This document shows, in pieces, positions 18,664 through 28,226 of a stretch of 64,000 bases of DNA. Numbering within the stretch: position 1 is the first letter of the stretch; the number at the start of each line of letters is the position of its first letter. This DNA is from Polaromonas sp. YR568 (GTDB lineage: Bacteria > Pseudomonadota > Gammaproteobacteria > Burkholderiales > Burkholderiaceae_C), in the NCBI RefSeq assembly GCF_900116715.1, contig NZ_FPBM01000003.1, forward strand, positions 310,001 to 374,000, read 5' to 3'. Both the position numbers and the translations under genes were made by a program. The notes beneath the pieces are model-generated. The model was not told the DNA's origin. It saw only the letters and a list, made by a program, of their open reading frames with translations, and did not search any database.

Positions 18664-19905
18664 TTAACTGCGGTAATCGGCGTTGATCTTGACGTAGTCG
18701 TAGGAGAAATCACAGGTCCAGACGGTGTCGGACACCGCGCCGCGGCCCAGCACCACACGCACCGTGATTTCGCTTTGCTTCATCACGCGCTGGCCGTCGG
18801 CCTCGACATAGCCCGGGTGCCGGCCGCCGTTTTTGGCCACCAGCACGTCGTCCAGGTACAAGTCGATTTTGGTCTGGTCCAGATCGTCAATGCCGGCATA
18901 ACCCACGGCGGCCAGGATGCGGCCAAGGTTGGGGTCGCTGGCGAAGAACGCGGTTTTCACCAGTGGCGAATGGGCAATGGCATAGGCCACTTTGCGGCAT
19001 TCTTCGCCGGTCTTGCCGCCTTCAACCTGGATGGTCATGAATTTGGTCGCGCCTTCGCCGTCGCGCACGATGGCCTGCGCCAGCTTCTTCGCGATGTCGA
19101 GCATGGCGGCGCGCAGGGCCTGGCCGTCGGCGCTGTCCAGCGAGGTCACGGGTGCGTGTTTGGCCTTGTTGCTGGCGACCACCACAAAGGAGTCGTTGGT
19201 CGAGGTGTCACCGTCCACCGTCACGCGGTTAAAGGATCCTTCGGCCAGCTCTTTGGCCAGTTGCGCCATAAGCGGCTGGGCCACGCAGGCATCCGTCGCC
19301 ATAAAGCCCAGCATGGTGGCCATGTTGGGCCGGATCATGCCCGCGCCCTTGCTGATGCCGGTGATCGTGACTTCCGCGCCTCCAAGCTTGATGCGCTTGG
19401 AAAAAGCCTTGGCCACCGTGTCGGTGGTCATGATGGCTTCAGCCGCGTTGCCCCAGTTGTCTTCCTTCGCGGCATTCAGTGCGGCCGGCAGGCCTGCCGC
19501 GATGCGGTCGTTGGGCAGCGGCTCCATGATGACGCCGGTGGAAAACGGCAGGACCTGCTCGGGCGCGAGGTCCAGCAGGCGGGCCAGCGCGATGCAGGTG
19601 GCGTGCGCGCGGCTCAGGCCGTCGTCACCGGTGCCGGCATTGGCATTGCCGGTGTTGATCACCATGGCGCGAATGCCTGCTGTCTTGCCGTCGTTTTTGG
19701 CCAGGTGCTCGCGGCAAATCTGCACGGGCGCCGCGCAAAAGCGGTTTTGCGTGAAAACCGCGCCTACCGACGCGCCTTCATCGAGCAACAGCACGGAAAG
19801 ATCCTTGCGGTTGGCTTTGCGGATACCCGCTTCGGTGATGCCCCAGTGCACGCCGGGTACAGGGTAAAGGTCCGCGGCGGGTGTGGCGACCAGATTGACG
19901 GGCAT
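18664..19905 (-). CDS. argJ: Bifunctional glutamate N-acetyltransferase / amino-acid acetyltransferase
   Basis: A 413-residue ArgJ that transfers the acetyl group from N-acetylornithine to glutamate in the arginine pathway. The autocleavage site is seen as [16 protein letters not shown], where the threonine after the alanine becomes the nucleophile of the beta chain. Also seen are [12 protein letters not shown] and the C-terminal [10 protein letters not shown]. The family processes itself into alpha and beta subunits. It lies 56 bp after secA and 14 bp before the DUF815 ATPase. Whether it also has N-acetylglutamate synthase activity cannot be told. Confidence 0.96.
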   Translation of the reverse strand: MPVNLVATPAADLYPVPGVHWGITEAGIRKANRKDLSVLLLDEGASVGAVFTQNRFCAAPVQICREHLAKNDGKTAGIRAMVINTGNANAGTGDDGLSRAHATCIALARLLDLAPEQVLPFSTGVIMEPLPNDRIAAGLPAALNAAKEDNWGNAAEAIMTTDTVAKAFSKRIKLGGAEVTITGISKGAGMIRPNMATMLGFMATDACVAQPLMAQLAKELAEGSFNRVTVDGDTSTNDSFVVVASNKAKHAPVTSLDSADGQALRAAMLDIAKKLAQAIVRDGEGATKFMTIQVEGGKTGEECRKVAYAIAHSPLVKTAFFASDPNLGRILAAVGYAGIDDLDQTKIDLYLDDVLVAKNGGRHPGYVEADGQRVMKQSEITVRVVLGRGAVSDTVWTCDFSYDYVKINADYRS

Positions 19906-19961
19906 GTGGTGACTCCGGAAAACCAGTGTGGATGGAGATGCGTTCGGCTCGGGGCCGGCGC

Positions 19962-22727
19962 TCAGTTCAGCAGGCCGTGGCAGTTCTTGTATTTTTTACC
20001 CGAACCGCAAGGGCAGGGGTCGTTGCGGCCCACGCGGGGCACGTCGCCCACCGGCACGGCAGGAGCGCGGCGCTGGGACTCTTCGTCGACAGTCGTTTCC
20101 ACTTCGCCGGTTTCCGTCGGCGCGGTGTAGGTGACGTTGGTGATGTTCTCGGCGCGGCTTTCCATTTCTTCGGCCGCTTGCTCCAGCTGTTCACCCGACT
20201 GGATCTTGACCGTCATCAGCACCTTGGTGACTTCGTTTTTCACGCTGTCGAGCAACTGGCCAAAAAGTTCAAACGCTTCGCGCTTGTATTCCTGCTTGGG
20301 TTGCTTTTGCGCATAGCCACGCAGGTGAATGCCCTGGCGCAGGTAGTCCAGCGCGCTCAGGTGTTCGCGCCAGTGGCTGTCGATGCTTTGCAGCAAGACC
20401 ACGCGCTCGAACTGCGTGAAGTTTTCTTCGCCGATTTTTTCGACCTTGTCGGCAAAGGCGGCGTTGGCGGCAGCGATGACCTTTTCGACCACTTCGTCGT
20501 CGGTGATGGCCGTGGCGGCATCAAGCTCCGCGCGCAGGGGGAACTCAATCTGCCATTCGTCGCGCAGCACGTTCTCCAGGCCCGCCACATCCCATTGCTC
20601 TTCGACGCTTTCGACCGGCACGTATTGGCGTGCGAGGTCTGTGAAGCAGCCTTCGCGCAGCGAGGCGATCTGCGCCTGCAGGCTGCCGGCGTCCATAATG
20701 TCGTTGCGCTGCTGGTAGATGACCTTGCGCTGATCGTTGGAGACGTCGTCGTACTCCAGCAGTTGTTTGCGGATGTCGAAGTTGCGGGCCTCGACCTTGC
20801 GCTGGGCGGATTCGATGCTGCGGGTCACAATGCCCGCCTCGATCGCCTCGCCATCGGGCATCTTGAGCCGCTCCATGATGGACTTGACGCGGTCGCCCGC
20901 GAAAATGCGCATCAGCGGATCGTCCAGGCTCAGGTAAAAGCGCGATGAGCCGGGGTCGCCCTGGCGGCCCGAGCGGCCGCGCAACTGGTTGTCGATGCGG
21001 CGTGATTCATGGCGCTCGGTCGCGATGATGCGCAAGCCGCCCAAGCTCGTGACCTGCTCGTGCTCTTCTTTCCAGACGGCGCGCAGGCGGGTGATTTCGG
21101 CTTCCTTGGCGGCGGCGTCCAGCGCCTCGTCCGCCTCAACAGCCTCGATCAGTTTTTCCACATTGCCACCCAGCACGATGTCGGTGCCGCGGCCCGCCAT
21201 GTTGGTGGCGATGGTGATCATCTTCGGCCGGCCGGCCTGCGCCACGATGTCGGCTTCGCGGGCATGCTGCTTGGCGTTGAGCACCTGGTGCGGCAGGTTT
21301 TCCTTGATCAGCAGCTGGTCGATGATTTCGGAATTTTCAATCGAGGTGGTACCGACCAGCACGGGCTGGCCGCGCACATAGCATTCGCGGATGTCCCAGA
21401 TGGCGGCTTCGTATTTCTCGCGCGTGGTTTTGTAGACGCGGTCCAGCTGGTCGTCGCGGCGGCTCACGCGGTTGGGCGGTATGACCGTGGTTTCGAGGCC
21501 GTAGATTTCCTGGAACTCGTAGGCTTCGGTATCGGCGGTGCCGGTCATGCCGGCCAGCTTGCCGTACAGGCGGAAATAGTTCTGGAAGGTGATGGACGCC
21601 AGGGTCTGGTTTTCAGCCTGGATCTGCACGCCTTCCTTGGCTTCGACGGCCTGGTGCAGGCCATCACTCCAGCGCCGCCCCGACATGAGGCGGCCTGTGA
21701 ATTCGTCGACGATCACGACTTCGCCTTCTTGCACCACATAGTGCTGGTCGCGGTGGTACAGCAGGTTGGCGCGCAGGGCCGCATACAGGTGGTGCATCAG
21801 CGAAATATTCGCCGGGTCGTACAGTGTGGCGCCTTCGGCGATCAGGCCCAGGTTGAACAGCAGGCGCTCGGCGCTCTCGTGGCCTTGCTCGGTCAGGAAA
21901 ACCTGGTGGCTTTTCTCGTCGATGGTGAAGTCACCGGGCTTGGTGACGCCCTCGCCGGTGCGCGGGTCGGCTTCACCTTCCTGGCGCGTCAGCATGGGGA
22001 CGATCTTGTTCATCGCCAGGTACATCTCGGTGTGGTCTTCAGCCTGGCCGCTGATGATGAGGGGCGTGCGCGCCTCGTCGATCAGGATGGAGTCCACTTC
22101 GTCGACGATGGCGTAGTTCAGGCCACGTTGCACGCGGTCCGCCACTTCGTAGACCATGTTGTCGCGCAGGTAGTCGAAGCCGTACTCGTTGTTGGTGCCG
22201 TAGGTGATGTCGGAGCCGTAAGCAGCCTGCTTTTCCTCGCGCGACATGTTGGGCAGGTTGATGCCGACCGTCAGGCCCAGGAAGTTGTAGAGTTTGCCCA
22301 TCCAGCGCGCGTCGCGGCTGGCAAGGTAGTCATTGACCGTCACCACATGCACGCCCTTGCCGGTCAGCGCATTGAGGTAGACCGGCAGCGTGGCGGTCAG
22401 GGTCTTGCCCTCACCGGTGCGCATTTCGGAAATCTTGCCGTTGTGCAGCGACATGCCGCCCAACATCTGGACGTCGAAGTGACGCATCTTCATGACGCGC
22501 TTGCTGCCCTCGCGCACCACGGCAAAGGCTTCGGGAAGGATGCTGTCCAGTTCTTCGCCCGCGGCTACGCGGTTCTTGAATTCCTGGGTTTTGGCGCGGA
22601 GCTGGTCATCGTCCAGCTTCTCGTACTCGGTTTCCAGCGCATTGATGCGTTCTACGGTTTTGCGGTAGGTTTTGAGCAGCCGGTCGTTGCGGCTGCCGAA
22701 AATTTTGGTCAGGATGTTGGAAGCCAT
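19962..22727 (-). CDS. secA: Preprotein translocase ATPase SecA
   Basis: A 921-residue motor of the Sec secretion pathway. Nucleotide-binding domain 1 has [14 protein letters not shown] (Walker A) and [19 protein letters not shown] (Walker B). The preprotein cross-linking domain, NBD2 ([36 protein letters not shown]) and the helical scaffold follow. The C-terminal zinc-binding tail [17 protein letters not shown], which binds SecB, is intact. Length is normal. The M23 peptidase and dciA genes lie upstream in the order typical of betaproteobacteria. The 232-bp upstream gap shows nothing I can define. Confidence 0.98.
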   Translation of the reverse strand: MASNILTKIFGSRNDRLLKTYRKTVERINALETEYEKLDDDQLRAKTQEFKNRVAAGEELDSILPEAFAVVREGSKRVMKMRHFDVQMLGGMSLHNGKISEMRTGEGKTLTATLPVYLNALTGKGVHVVTVNDYLASRDARWMGKLYNFLGLTVGINLPNMSREEKQAAYGSDITYGTNNEYGFDYLRDNMVYEVADRVQRGLNYAIVDEVDSILIDEARTPLIISGQAEDHTEMYLAMNKIVPMLTRQEGEADPRTGEGVTKPGDFTIDEKSHQVFLTEQGHESAERLLFNLGLIAEGATLYDPANISLMHHLYAALRANLLYHRDQHYVVQEGEVVIVDEFTGRLMSGRRWSDGLHQAVEAKEGVQIQAENQTLASITFQNYFRLYGKLAGMTGTADTEAYEFQEIYGLETTVIPPNRVSRRDDQLDRVYKTTREKYEAAIWDIRECYVRGQPVLVGTTSIENSEIIDQLLIKENLPHQVLNAKQHAREADIVAQAGRPKMITIATNMAGRGTDIVLGGNVEKLIEAVEADEALDAAAKEAEITRLRAVWKEEHEQVTSLGGLRIIATERHESRRIDNQLRGRSGRQGDPGSSRFYLSLDDPLMRIFAGDRVKSIMERLKMPDGEAIEAGIVTRSIESAQRKVEARNFDIRKQLLEYDDVSNDQRKVIYQQRNDIMDAGSLQAQIASLREGCFTDLARQYVPVESVEEQWDVAGLENVLRDEWQIEFPLRAELDAATAITDDEVVEKVIAAANAAFADKVEKIGEENFTQFERVVLLQSIDSHWREHLSALDYLRQGIHLRGYAQKQPKQEYKREAFELFGQLLDSVKNEVTKVLMTVKIQSGEQLEQAAEEMESRAENITNVTYTAPTETGEVETTVDEESQRRAPAVPVGDVPRVGRNDPCPCGSGKKYKNCHGLLN

Positions 22728-22959
22728 AAATGCGAGGCCGCCTTGACCGCTCCCCTTGAGCTGGCAATGCGGCCGAAATCCCTTATTGAGTACGGAACCT
22801 AGGTGTGGGCGCTGTCAGCGAGTTCAACTGTGCGCAAACCTCTGATTTTAACTCTGCCGGGGGGCAATCGAACGGCCGCCCCGAAACGCCGGATGGGTAA
22901 AGAAAGGAAAAGCCGCGCATTGCATCAGGCCTGCGCCGGCCGGCAAAGGGCAAATAGGC

Positions 22960-23943
22960 CTAATGGGGGCGCGGCAGCTGGGGCAGACCGGGAACGGCCG
23001 GCTGCGGCGGGGCCGCTGCCACCGCCGGTTTCGGCAGATTGCGCCCGGCTGTCAGGAATTTCTGCGGATCCTGGAAGACGCCTTGAACCAGCACTTCGAA
23101 ATGCAGGTGCGGGCCGGTAGAGCGGCCGGTGGTGCCCACCTCGGCGATCTTCTGGCCGCGCTTGACCAAGTCGCCCTTTTTCACCAGCACGCGTGAAGCG
23201 TGGGCATAGCGCGTGACGAGCTCGTTGCCATGGTCGATTTCCACCATGTTTCCATAGGCCTGGTGGTATTCCTGTGTCACCACCACACCGCCCGCGGCGG
23301 CAAGAATGGGGGTGCCCGGCTCGGAAGGGAAGTCGAGCCCGGTATGCAGGGCCGAGCGGCCGTTCATGGGGTCGATGCGCCAGCCGAAGGCCGAACCCAG
23401 ATTGCCGCCGGCGACAGGTTCCTGGGTGGGGACCATCATCTTCTTGATCTTCTGGTCGAAAAGCCGGGATTCCATGACGGTCATCAGGTCGACCCGCTGG
23501 TCGGTGAGTTTGTCCAGATCGGCCAGGGTGGCCTGGAGTTCTTCCATGGTGAGGGACGGGCCCGCCACCAGCGCCCCGCCCCGGCCGGGCGTGACCTTGA
23601 TCTCATTCGGGTTGACGCCCGCCAGGCCGGAGACGCGTTCGCCGAGGGCCTCGAGCTGCATCATCTTGGCCTGCATTTCCCCCACCCGCTTGGCCATGAC
23701 ATCGAGGTTTTCGCGCATGAAGCGGTCGCGCTGGTCAAATTCGTCCTTGACCATGAGTTTGACCAGAGCCCCGACGACCGGCCAGCCTTCGCGCGCGCCT
23801 TTGAGGAACACCCAGTGATAAAGGCCGGCAGCCACCAGCATGAGTGCCAATGCGGCGACAAAGCCCGCAAGAACCAGTTTTGTGCCGCTTAAATAGATGG
23901 CCCGGCTTTTCGCCAGCCACGCATCCGTGATAATCAAATGCAC
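22960..23943 (-). CDS. Membrane-anchored M23 family peptidase
   Basis: A 327-residue protein with one N-terminal membrane helix (about residues 20-45, LVLAGFVAALALMLVAAGLY), a predicted coiled coil (about 75-180) and a C-terminal LytM/M23 domain. The zinc-site motifs HTGLDFPS and GPHLHFEV are both complete, so it may be an active endopeptidase on peptidoglycan cross-links, or an amidase activator. The last 25 residues are proline-rich. Its start is 51 bp from the divergent dciA start. Confidence 0.88.
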   Translation of the reverse strand: MHLIITDAWLAKSRAIYLSGTKLVLAGFVAALALMLVAAGLYHWVFLKGAREGWPVVGALVKLMVKDEFDQRDRFMRENLDVMAKRVGEMQAKMMQLEALGERVSGLAGVNPNEIKVTPGRGGALVAGPSLTMEELQATLADLDKLTDQRVDLMTVMESRLFDQKIKKMMVPTQEPVAGGNLGSAFGWRIDPMNGRSALHTGLDFPSEPGTPILAAAGGVVVTQEYHQAYGNMVEIDHGNELVTRYAHASRVLVKKGDLVKRGQKIAEVGTTGRSTGPHLHFEVLVQGVFQDPQKFLTAGRNLPKPAVAAAPPQPAVPGLPQLPRPH

Positions 23944-23994
23944 TTGTCCACCTCTTTAAAAGCTTGGGCGCACCATGTCCGCGCACCGCACATC

Positions 23995-24312
23995 ATGACC
24001 ACCGACCGGCGCCTTCCACAGGCGCTTTCTGTATACCAGGCTGCGGGAAATTCCCCCTCCCTGGCGCGGCTGACAGAGCTCGTCCAGGAATCCAGCGACA
24101 GGCTCAAGGCCATTGAATCGCTGTTGCCTGAAGCCTTGCGCCCTGCTGTCCAGGCCGGCCCCATTGACGGCGACACCTGGTGCCTGCTGGTGAGCGGCAA
24201 TGCGGCCGCTGCCAAAATCCGGCAGTTACTCCCTCTTATCCAGGCCCGCCTTCTCGGCAAAGGTTGGAAGGTTACCTCAATTCGCCTGAAGATACTAATA
24301 GTCAGAAAGTAG
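23995..24312 (+). CDS. dciA: DUF721 protein, DciA-type helicase loader/operator
   Basis: A 105-residue DUF721 protein. The segments SLARLTELVQESSDRLKAIESLLPEALRPAV and LLVSGNAAAAKIRQLLPLI correspond to the DciA fold. In bacteria lacking DnaC/DnaI, DciA helps DnaB helicase at the origin. The divergent position next to the M23 peptidase and secA is the usual place for it in betaproteobacteria. The frame is open from 23938, but ATG 23995 removes an unlikely N-terminal extension. It is shorter than many DciA proteins, and the ring-binding tail is brief. Confidence 0.75.
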   Translation: MTTDRRLPQALSVYQAAGNSPSLARLTELVQESSDRLKAIESLLPEALRPAVQAGPIDGDTWCLLVSGNAAAAKIRQLLPLIQARLLGKGWKVTSIRLKILIVRK

Positions 24313-24374
24313 TAGCCGCGACAGGCTTGTAAAAGCCCTCATTCGCCTGCAACAACGTATCTGCCTCATTACCC

Positions 24375-24410
24375 GCTACAAAATTGGTAGCGTATGGTAC
24401 CCATATGGCA
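24375..24410 (+). repeat. Core-only copy of the dispersed small repeat, with adjacent inverted repeat
   Basis: GCTAC-N7-GTAGC at 24375-24391 matches the core of the dispersed repeat but the flank does not. It is followed by CCCAT-ATGGC-ATGGG, an inverted repeat between dciA and tRNA-Thr that could help end transcription from either side. Confidence 0.4.
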
Positions 24411-24434
24411 TGGGAAAGGCAAGAATCGGATAAA

Positions 24435-24510
24435 TGGTGCCGCTTGTCGGAATCGAACTGACGACCTACCGCTTACAAGGCGGTTGCTCTACCAACTGAG
24501 CTAAAGCGGC
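24435..24510 (-). tRNA. tRNA-Thr (anticodon TGT)
   Basis: On the minus strand the acceptor GCCGCTT pairs with AAGCGGC. The D arm is GCTC...GAGC. The anticodon arm ACCGC/GCGGT holds the loop CTTGTAA (anticodon TGT, decoding ACA). The T arm carries GTTCGATTCC. Discriminator A and CCA are encoded at 24435-24438. It lies between dciA and sspB. Confidence 0.97.
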
Positions 24511-24524
24511 ACGGGAAAGCTATT

Positions 24525-25085
24525 TTACTTGACCCGTTTCAGGGAAGGCCGTGTACGCGGCGGCTTGGGAGGCTCCGGCGGGTCCGTGCCCTCGCCGCCC
24601 TCACCCGGTGCGCTGTCGGGCACCAGTTGCATGATCTTGCCCTCGAGGCCTTCCGCCGGATTGTGCGGATGCGCCGGCGCGGCTGCCGGGGAAACTGAAG
24701 CGCCTGCTGGGGCGGAACCGCCATCACTGCCGGCTTCAGCGCCCGGAGCCGCGCCCGTAGCGGGCGTCCCCATGGGAAAAGCCATACCCTGCCCGTTTTC
24801 GCGGGCGTAAATGGCAATCACATGGCTGATCGGAACCATGATTTCCCGGGCGCTGCCGGCAAAACGCGCCTTGAACTCGATGAAATCATTGCCCAGTTTG
24901 AGCGACGAGGTCGCGTCAAAACTGATGTTGAGCACGATTTCATTGTTCTTCACGTACTCACGCGGCACCTGCACGGTGTCGTCCACCGACACGGCCACGT
25001 AAGGCGTGAAGCCGTTGTCGGTGCACCAGTCGTACAGGGCCCGTATCAGGTAGGGCCGCGTTGACGTGGAGTCCAGTGCGTTCAT
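24525..25085 (-). CDS. sspB: ClpXP protease specificity-enhancing factor SspB
   Basis: A 186-residue adaptor that tethers ssrA-tagged and other substrates to ClpXP. The folded N-terminal domain (about residues 1-105) shows STRPYLIRALYDWCTDNGFTPYVAV and the IMVPISHVIAIYARENGQGM segment. A long alanine/glycine/proline-rich linker follows. The very C-terminus RPSLKRVK matches the ClpX-binding XB tail (RPALRVVK in E. coli). ATG 25085 is preferred to an in-frame ATG 12 bases upstream. sspA lies 42 bp upstream, the standard sspAB pair. Confidence 0.95.
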   Translation of the reverse strand: MNALDSTSTRPYLIRALYDWCTDNGFTPYVAVSVDDTVQVPREYVKNNEIVLNISFDATSSLKLGNDFIEFKARFAGSAREIMVPISHVIAIYARENGQGMAFPMGTPATGAAPGAEAGSDGGSAPAGASVSPAAAPAHPHNPAEGLEGKIMQLVPDSAPGEGGEGTDPPEPPKPPRTRPSLKRVK

Positions 25086-25127
25086 GAATTCAGCCAAGCT
25101 GCTTGTCCAGGAAATCGGATTCGGTGA

Positions 25128-25739
25128 TTACTTGCGCATCACTTTCTCGGAAGGCGTCAGCGCTTCGATATAGGCTGGGCGCGAAAAAATGCGCTCTGCA
25201 TACTTGAGCAGCGGTGCGGCATTCTTCGACAGGTCGATGTCGTAGTAGTCGAGGCGCCACAGCAGCGGAGCAATCGCCACGTCCAGCATGGAGAAGTTGT
25301 CGCCCAGCATGAACTTGTTCTTCAGGAAGATGGGGGCGAGTTGCGTCAGGCGGTCGCGAATGTGCGAACGGGCTTTTTCAAGCGCCTTCTCGTTGCCCTT
25401 GGAAGCGCGCGATTCCAGCGTGCTCACGTGAACGAACAGCTCTTTTTCGAAGTTCAGCAAAAAGAGGCGAACGCGTGCGCGGTCGACCGGGTCGCCAGGC
25501 ATGAGTTGCGGATGCGGGAAACGCTCGTCGATGTACTCGTTGATGATGTTCGACTCGTACAGGATCAGGTCGCGCTCAACCAGGATGGGCACCTGGCCGT
25601 ACGGATTCATCACATTGATGTCTTCGGGCTTGTTGTACAGGTCGACGTCGCGGATTTCGAAGTCCATGCCTTTTTCAAACAGCACAAAACGGCAGCGGTG
25701 CGAGAAGGGGCAGGTTGTGCCTGAATAAAGGACCATCAT
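25128..25739 (-). CDS. sspA: Stringent starvation protein A
   Basis: A 203-residue glutathione-S-transferase-fold protein that binds RNA polymerase and affects stress and virulence gene expression. The N-terminal thioredoxin-like domain has LYSGTTCPFSHRCRFVLFEKGM and the cis-proline segment GQVPILVERDLILYESNIINEYID. The C-terminal helical domain follows. The start is one of two adjacent ATGs (25739 or 25736). An AGGAG Shine-Dalgarno lies just upstream within an unusual leader that can fold in two ways. It follows petC by 88 bp. Confidence 0.96.
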   Translation of the reverse strand: MMVLYSGTTCPFSHRCRFVLFEKGMDFEIRDVDLYNKPEDINVMNPYGQVPILVERDLILYESNIINEYIDERFPHPQLMPGDPVDRARVRLFLLNFEKELFVHVSTLESRASKGNEKALEKARSHIRDRLTQLAPIFLKNKFMLGDNFSMLDVAIAPLLWRLDYYDIDLSKNAAPLLKYAERIFSRPAYIEALTPSEKVMRK

Positions 25740-25740
25740 G

Positions 25741-25795
25741 GTGCGGAACTCCTAAATGCAAAGGAGTGGATACATATAAAAAGCATCCACTCCAG
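25741..25795 (-). promoter_or_regulatory. sspA leader with two competing hairpins
   Basis: On the sspA sense strand, GGAGTGGAT pairs with ATCCACTCC (25793-25785 with 25771-25763; 9 bp, extendable to 11 with one G-U), loop rich in U. The last bases of that stem also belong to ACTCCT (25767-25762), which can instead pair with AGGAGT (25753-25748), the sspA Shine-Dalgarno. The two structures exclude each other. The first stem also could act as a weak terminator after petABC. Confidence 0.55.
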
Positions 25796-25827
25796 AAGGT
25801 GCCGGGAACCAGGTCCCGGCGAAAAAA

Positions 25828-26583
25828 TTACTTGACGTCTTTCCAGAACGCCGCATTCAGGCGCCAGGCGACGAAGGTCAAGCCGAGAAGGAAAATCAGC
25901 ACCCAGACACCCACACGAATACGGGTGTTTTGCGCGGGCTCAGCCATCCACTGCAGGTAACCCACGAGGTCGCCCATGGCCTGGTCGTACTGCAAGGGTG
26001 TCATGGTGCCAGGCGTGACCTGCTTCCAGCCCTTGAAGATGGACACTTTGTGGCCGTGCTCTTCTTTTTCGTCAAACACCGGTGTGCGAACACCTTGCAG
26101 TTCCCACAGCACATGCGGCATCGCCACGCTTGGGAAAGCCAGGTTGTTCCAGCCCGTGGCCTTGGTGTCGTCCGGGTAATAGGTGCGCAGGTAGGTGTAG
26201 AGGTAGTCGGCGCCCGTGCCGTTATGGCCGGCGCGCGAACGCGCGATCACGGTCAGGTCGGGCGGGTTGCCGCCGAACCAGTCTTTCGCCTGCTTGGGAT
26301 CAATCGCGGCCTTCATGGTGTCGCCCACTTTTTCAGTGGTGAACAACAGGTTGTCCTTGATTTCCTGGTCAGTCAGGCCGATGTCTTTCAGGCGGTTAAA
26401 GCGCATGAAAGCCGCCGAGTGGCAGTTCAGGCAGTAATTGACGAACAGCTTGGCGCCGTTTTGCAGGGAGCCGAGGTCGTTGGTGTTGTTGGGCGCTTTG
26501 TCCCAGGCAATGCCGCCTTCGGAGGCGTGTGCACCGGCAACCAGGCCAAAAGCCGCGATCAGGGAAAAAATCAGTTTTTTCAT
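25828..26583 (-). CDS. petC: Cytochrome c1 of the bc1 complex
   Basis: A 251-residue haem protein of the ubiquinol-cytochrome c reductase. A signal peptide (1-20, cleaved after AHA) leads to a periplasmic domain. The haem c site CLNCH is at residues 51-55 and the likely axial methionine is in FPSVAMPHVLW. A C-terminal membrane anchor (VGVWVLIFLLGLTFVAW) ends the protein. It is the last gene of petABC, 16 bp after petB. The inverted repeat GCCGGGA/TCCCGGC at 25801-25820 follows the stop, but its T run is on the wrong side for this strand. Confidence 0.96.
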   Translation of the reverse strand: MKKLIFSLIAAFGLVAGAHASEGGIAWDKAPNNTNDLGSLQNGAKLFVNYCLNCHSAAFMRFNRLKDIGLTDQEIKDNLLFTTEKVGDTMKAAIDPKQAKDWFGGNPPDLTVIARSRAGHNGTGADYLYTYLRTYYPDDTKATGWNNLAFPSVAMPHVLWELQGVRTPVFDEKEEHGHKVSIFKGWKQVTPGTMTPLQYDQAMGDLVGYLQWMAEPAQNTRIRVGVWVLIFLLGLTFVAWRLNAAFWKDVK

Positions 26584-26599
26584 TGTTGTTATCTCCTGC

Positions 26600-28141
26600 T
26601 TAGTGACCGTGGAAAACGATACGGTCCGGCGGCGTCTTGGCAGTCCCCTGACGGCTCCACCACGGCATCAAAAGGAAGAAACCAAAATAGAACAGGGTAC
26701 CGAGCTGGGACACACGCTCACCGATGGCCGACGGGGGCTGGACGCCCAGGTAGCCGAGCACCAGGAAATTGACGACAAAAATGCCGTACATGTATTTGTG
26801 CCAGTCAGGGCGATAGCGGATGGACTTGACGGGGCTGTGGTCCAGCCAGGGCAGGAAGAACAGGATGATGACCGCACCACCCATCACGACCACGCCCCAG
26901 AACTTGGCGTCAATACCCTTGATCATCATGCCCCAGAGTTCACCCAGGAAAGGCACGCCGGCCAGCGGTGCGGCCAGCGCATCCAGGCCCTTGGCGATGC
27001 CGGCGCCGGCGGCTGGAACAACCAGGCCGATCCAGTTGGCGATGGAAGGCAGCAGGCCCAGCAGCAGAGCAGCGCCGACGGCGATGACCAGCACGGCAGG
27101 CTTGAAGATGCCGGAGAGTTTGCGGGCGGCAAGCACTGCGGCGACGATGGCGATGATGCCCAGGGCACCGGCCATTTCACCGGTGATGGCGCGCAGCATC
27201 GAGTAGTAAGGCGTGAAATACCAGACCGGGGCGATGTGCGCCGGCGTCTTCAGCGGATCGGCCGGGATGAAGTTGTTGTATTCGAGGAAGTAGCCGCCGA
27301 ACTCGGGCGCGAAGAAGATGATCGCCGTGAAGATCATCAGGAACATGCTCACGCCGAAAATGTCGTGCACCGTGTAATACGGGTGGAAAGGAATGCCGTC
27401 CACCGGGTGGCCTGCGGCGTCCTTGGGGGCGTTCGGGCCCTTGATTTCAACGCCGTCGGGGTTGTTCGAACCCACTTCATGCAGCGCGATGATGTGCGCG
27501 GCCACCAGGCCCAGCAGCACCAGCGGCACGGCGATCACGTGGAAGGCGAAGAAGCGGTTCAGCGTGGCGTCGCCCACCACATAGTCACCGCGGATCAGCA
27601 GTGCCAGGTCGGGGCCGATGAAAGGAATCGCGGCAAAGAGGTTGACGATCACCTGGGCGCCCCAGTAGCTCATTTGGCCCCATGGCAGCAGGTAGCCCAT
27701 GAAGGCTTCGGCCATCAGGCACAGGAAAATCGCGCAACCGAAGATCCAGACCAGCTCACGTGGCTTGCGGTAGCTGCCGTAGAGCAGGCCGCGGAACATG
27801 TGCAGGTAGACCACCACAAAGAAGGCGGAAGCGCCGGTGGAGTGCATGTAGCGGATCAGCCAGCCCCAGGGCACGTCGCGCATGATGTATTCGACGGAGC
27901 CGAAGGCCAGTGCGGCATCGGGCTTGTAGTTCATCGTCAGGAAGATGCCGGTCACGATCTGGATGACGAGCACCAGCATGGCGAGCGAGCCGAAGATGTA
28001 CCAGAAGTTGAAGTTCTTCGGTGCGTAGTACTCGCTCATGTGCTCTTTGTAGAGCTTGCTGGCGGGGAAGCGGTTGTCGATCCAGTTCATCGCCTTGACG
28101 GCGATCGGGGCATCGGGGGAGATTTCTTTGAATTCAGCCAT
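26600..28141 (-). CDS. petB: Cytochrome b of the bc1 complex, enlarged
   Basis: A 513-residue integral membrane subunit carrying haems bL and bH and the quinol sites. The haem ligands are His100 and His114 in helix B and His201 and His216 in helix D. The Qo-site tetrapeptide is PVWY (about 305-308) rather than PEWY. Stand-alone bacterial cytochrome b usually has roughly 400-460 residues. Here about 90 residues (about 320-412) with two or three hydrophobic stretches lie between YSMLRA and the penultimate helices (GVVVMGGAVIILFFLPWLD). The start MAEFKEIS at 28141 is chosen over an in-frame ATG 33 bases upstream. petA is 85 bp upstream. Confidence 0.94.
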   Translation of the reverse strand: MAEFKEISPDAPIAVKAMNWIDNRFPASKLYKEHMSEYYAPKNFNFWYIFGSLAMLVLVIQIVTGIFLTMNYKPDAALAFGSVEYIMRDVPWGWLIRYMHSTGASAFFVVVYLHMFRGLLYGSYRKPRELVWIFGCAIFLCLMAEAFMGYLLPWGQMSYWGAQVIVNLFAAIPFIGPDLALLIRGDYVVGDATLNRFFAFHVIAVPLVLLGLVAAHIIALHEVGSNNPDGVEIKGPNAPKDAAGHPVDGIPFHPYYTVHDIFGVSMFLMIFTAIIFFAPEFGGYFLEYNNFIPADPLKTPAHIAPVWYFTPYYSMLRAITGEMAGALGIIAIVAAVLAARKLSGIFKPAVLVIAVGAALLLGLLPSIANWIGLVVPAAGAGIAKGLDALAAPLAGVPFLGELWGMMIKGIDAKFWGVVVMGGAVIILFFLPWLDHSPVKSIRYRPDWHKYMYGIFVVNFLVLGYLGVQPPSAIGERVSQLGTLFYFGFFLLMPWWSRQGTAKTPPDRIVFHGH

Positions 28142-28226
28142 AACTGATCCTGGTTCGGTGGGGTTCTTTGGCAAGCGTCAGGCGCTGGCTACAAGGTCTT
28201 TTGAAGGTGCCGGGTTAAAGGCGCCT

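Noticed and set aside
21009..22802. Long open frame antisense to secA
   Set aside because: Same shadow effect; composition is not protein-like and secA is full length and certain on the other strand.
25801..25820. Perfect GCCGGGA/TCCCGGC hairpin after petC as an intrinsic terminator
   Set aside because: On the petC strand the T run comes before the stem rather than after it, so it does not fit; it may still have another role.
26600..28141. Loss of the quinol-site glutamate (PVWY in place of PEWY) as a defect of cytochrome b
   Set aside because: PVWY is, to my knowledge, a natural variant in beta- and gammaproteobacteria, so it is not by itself a sign of inactivity.
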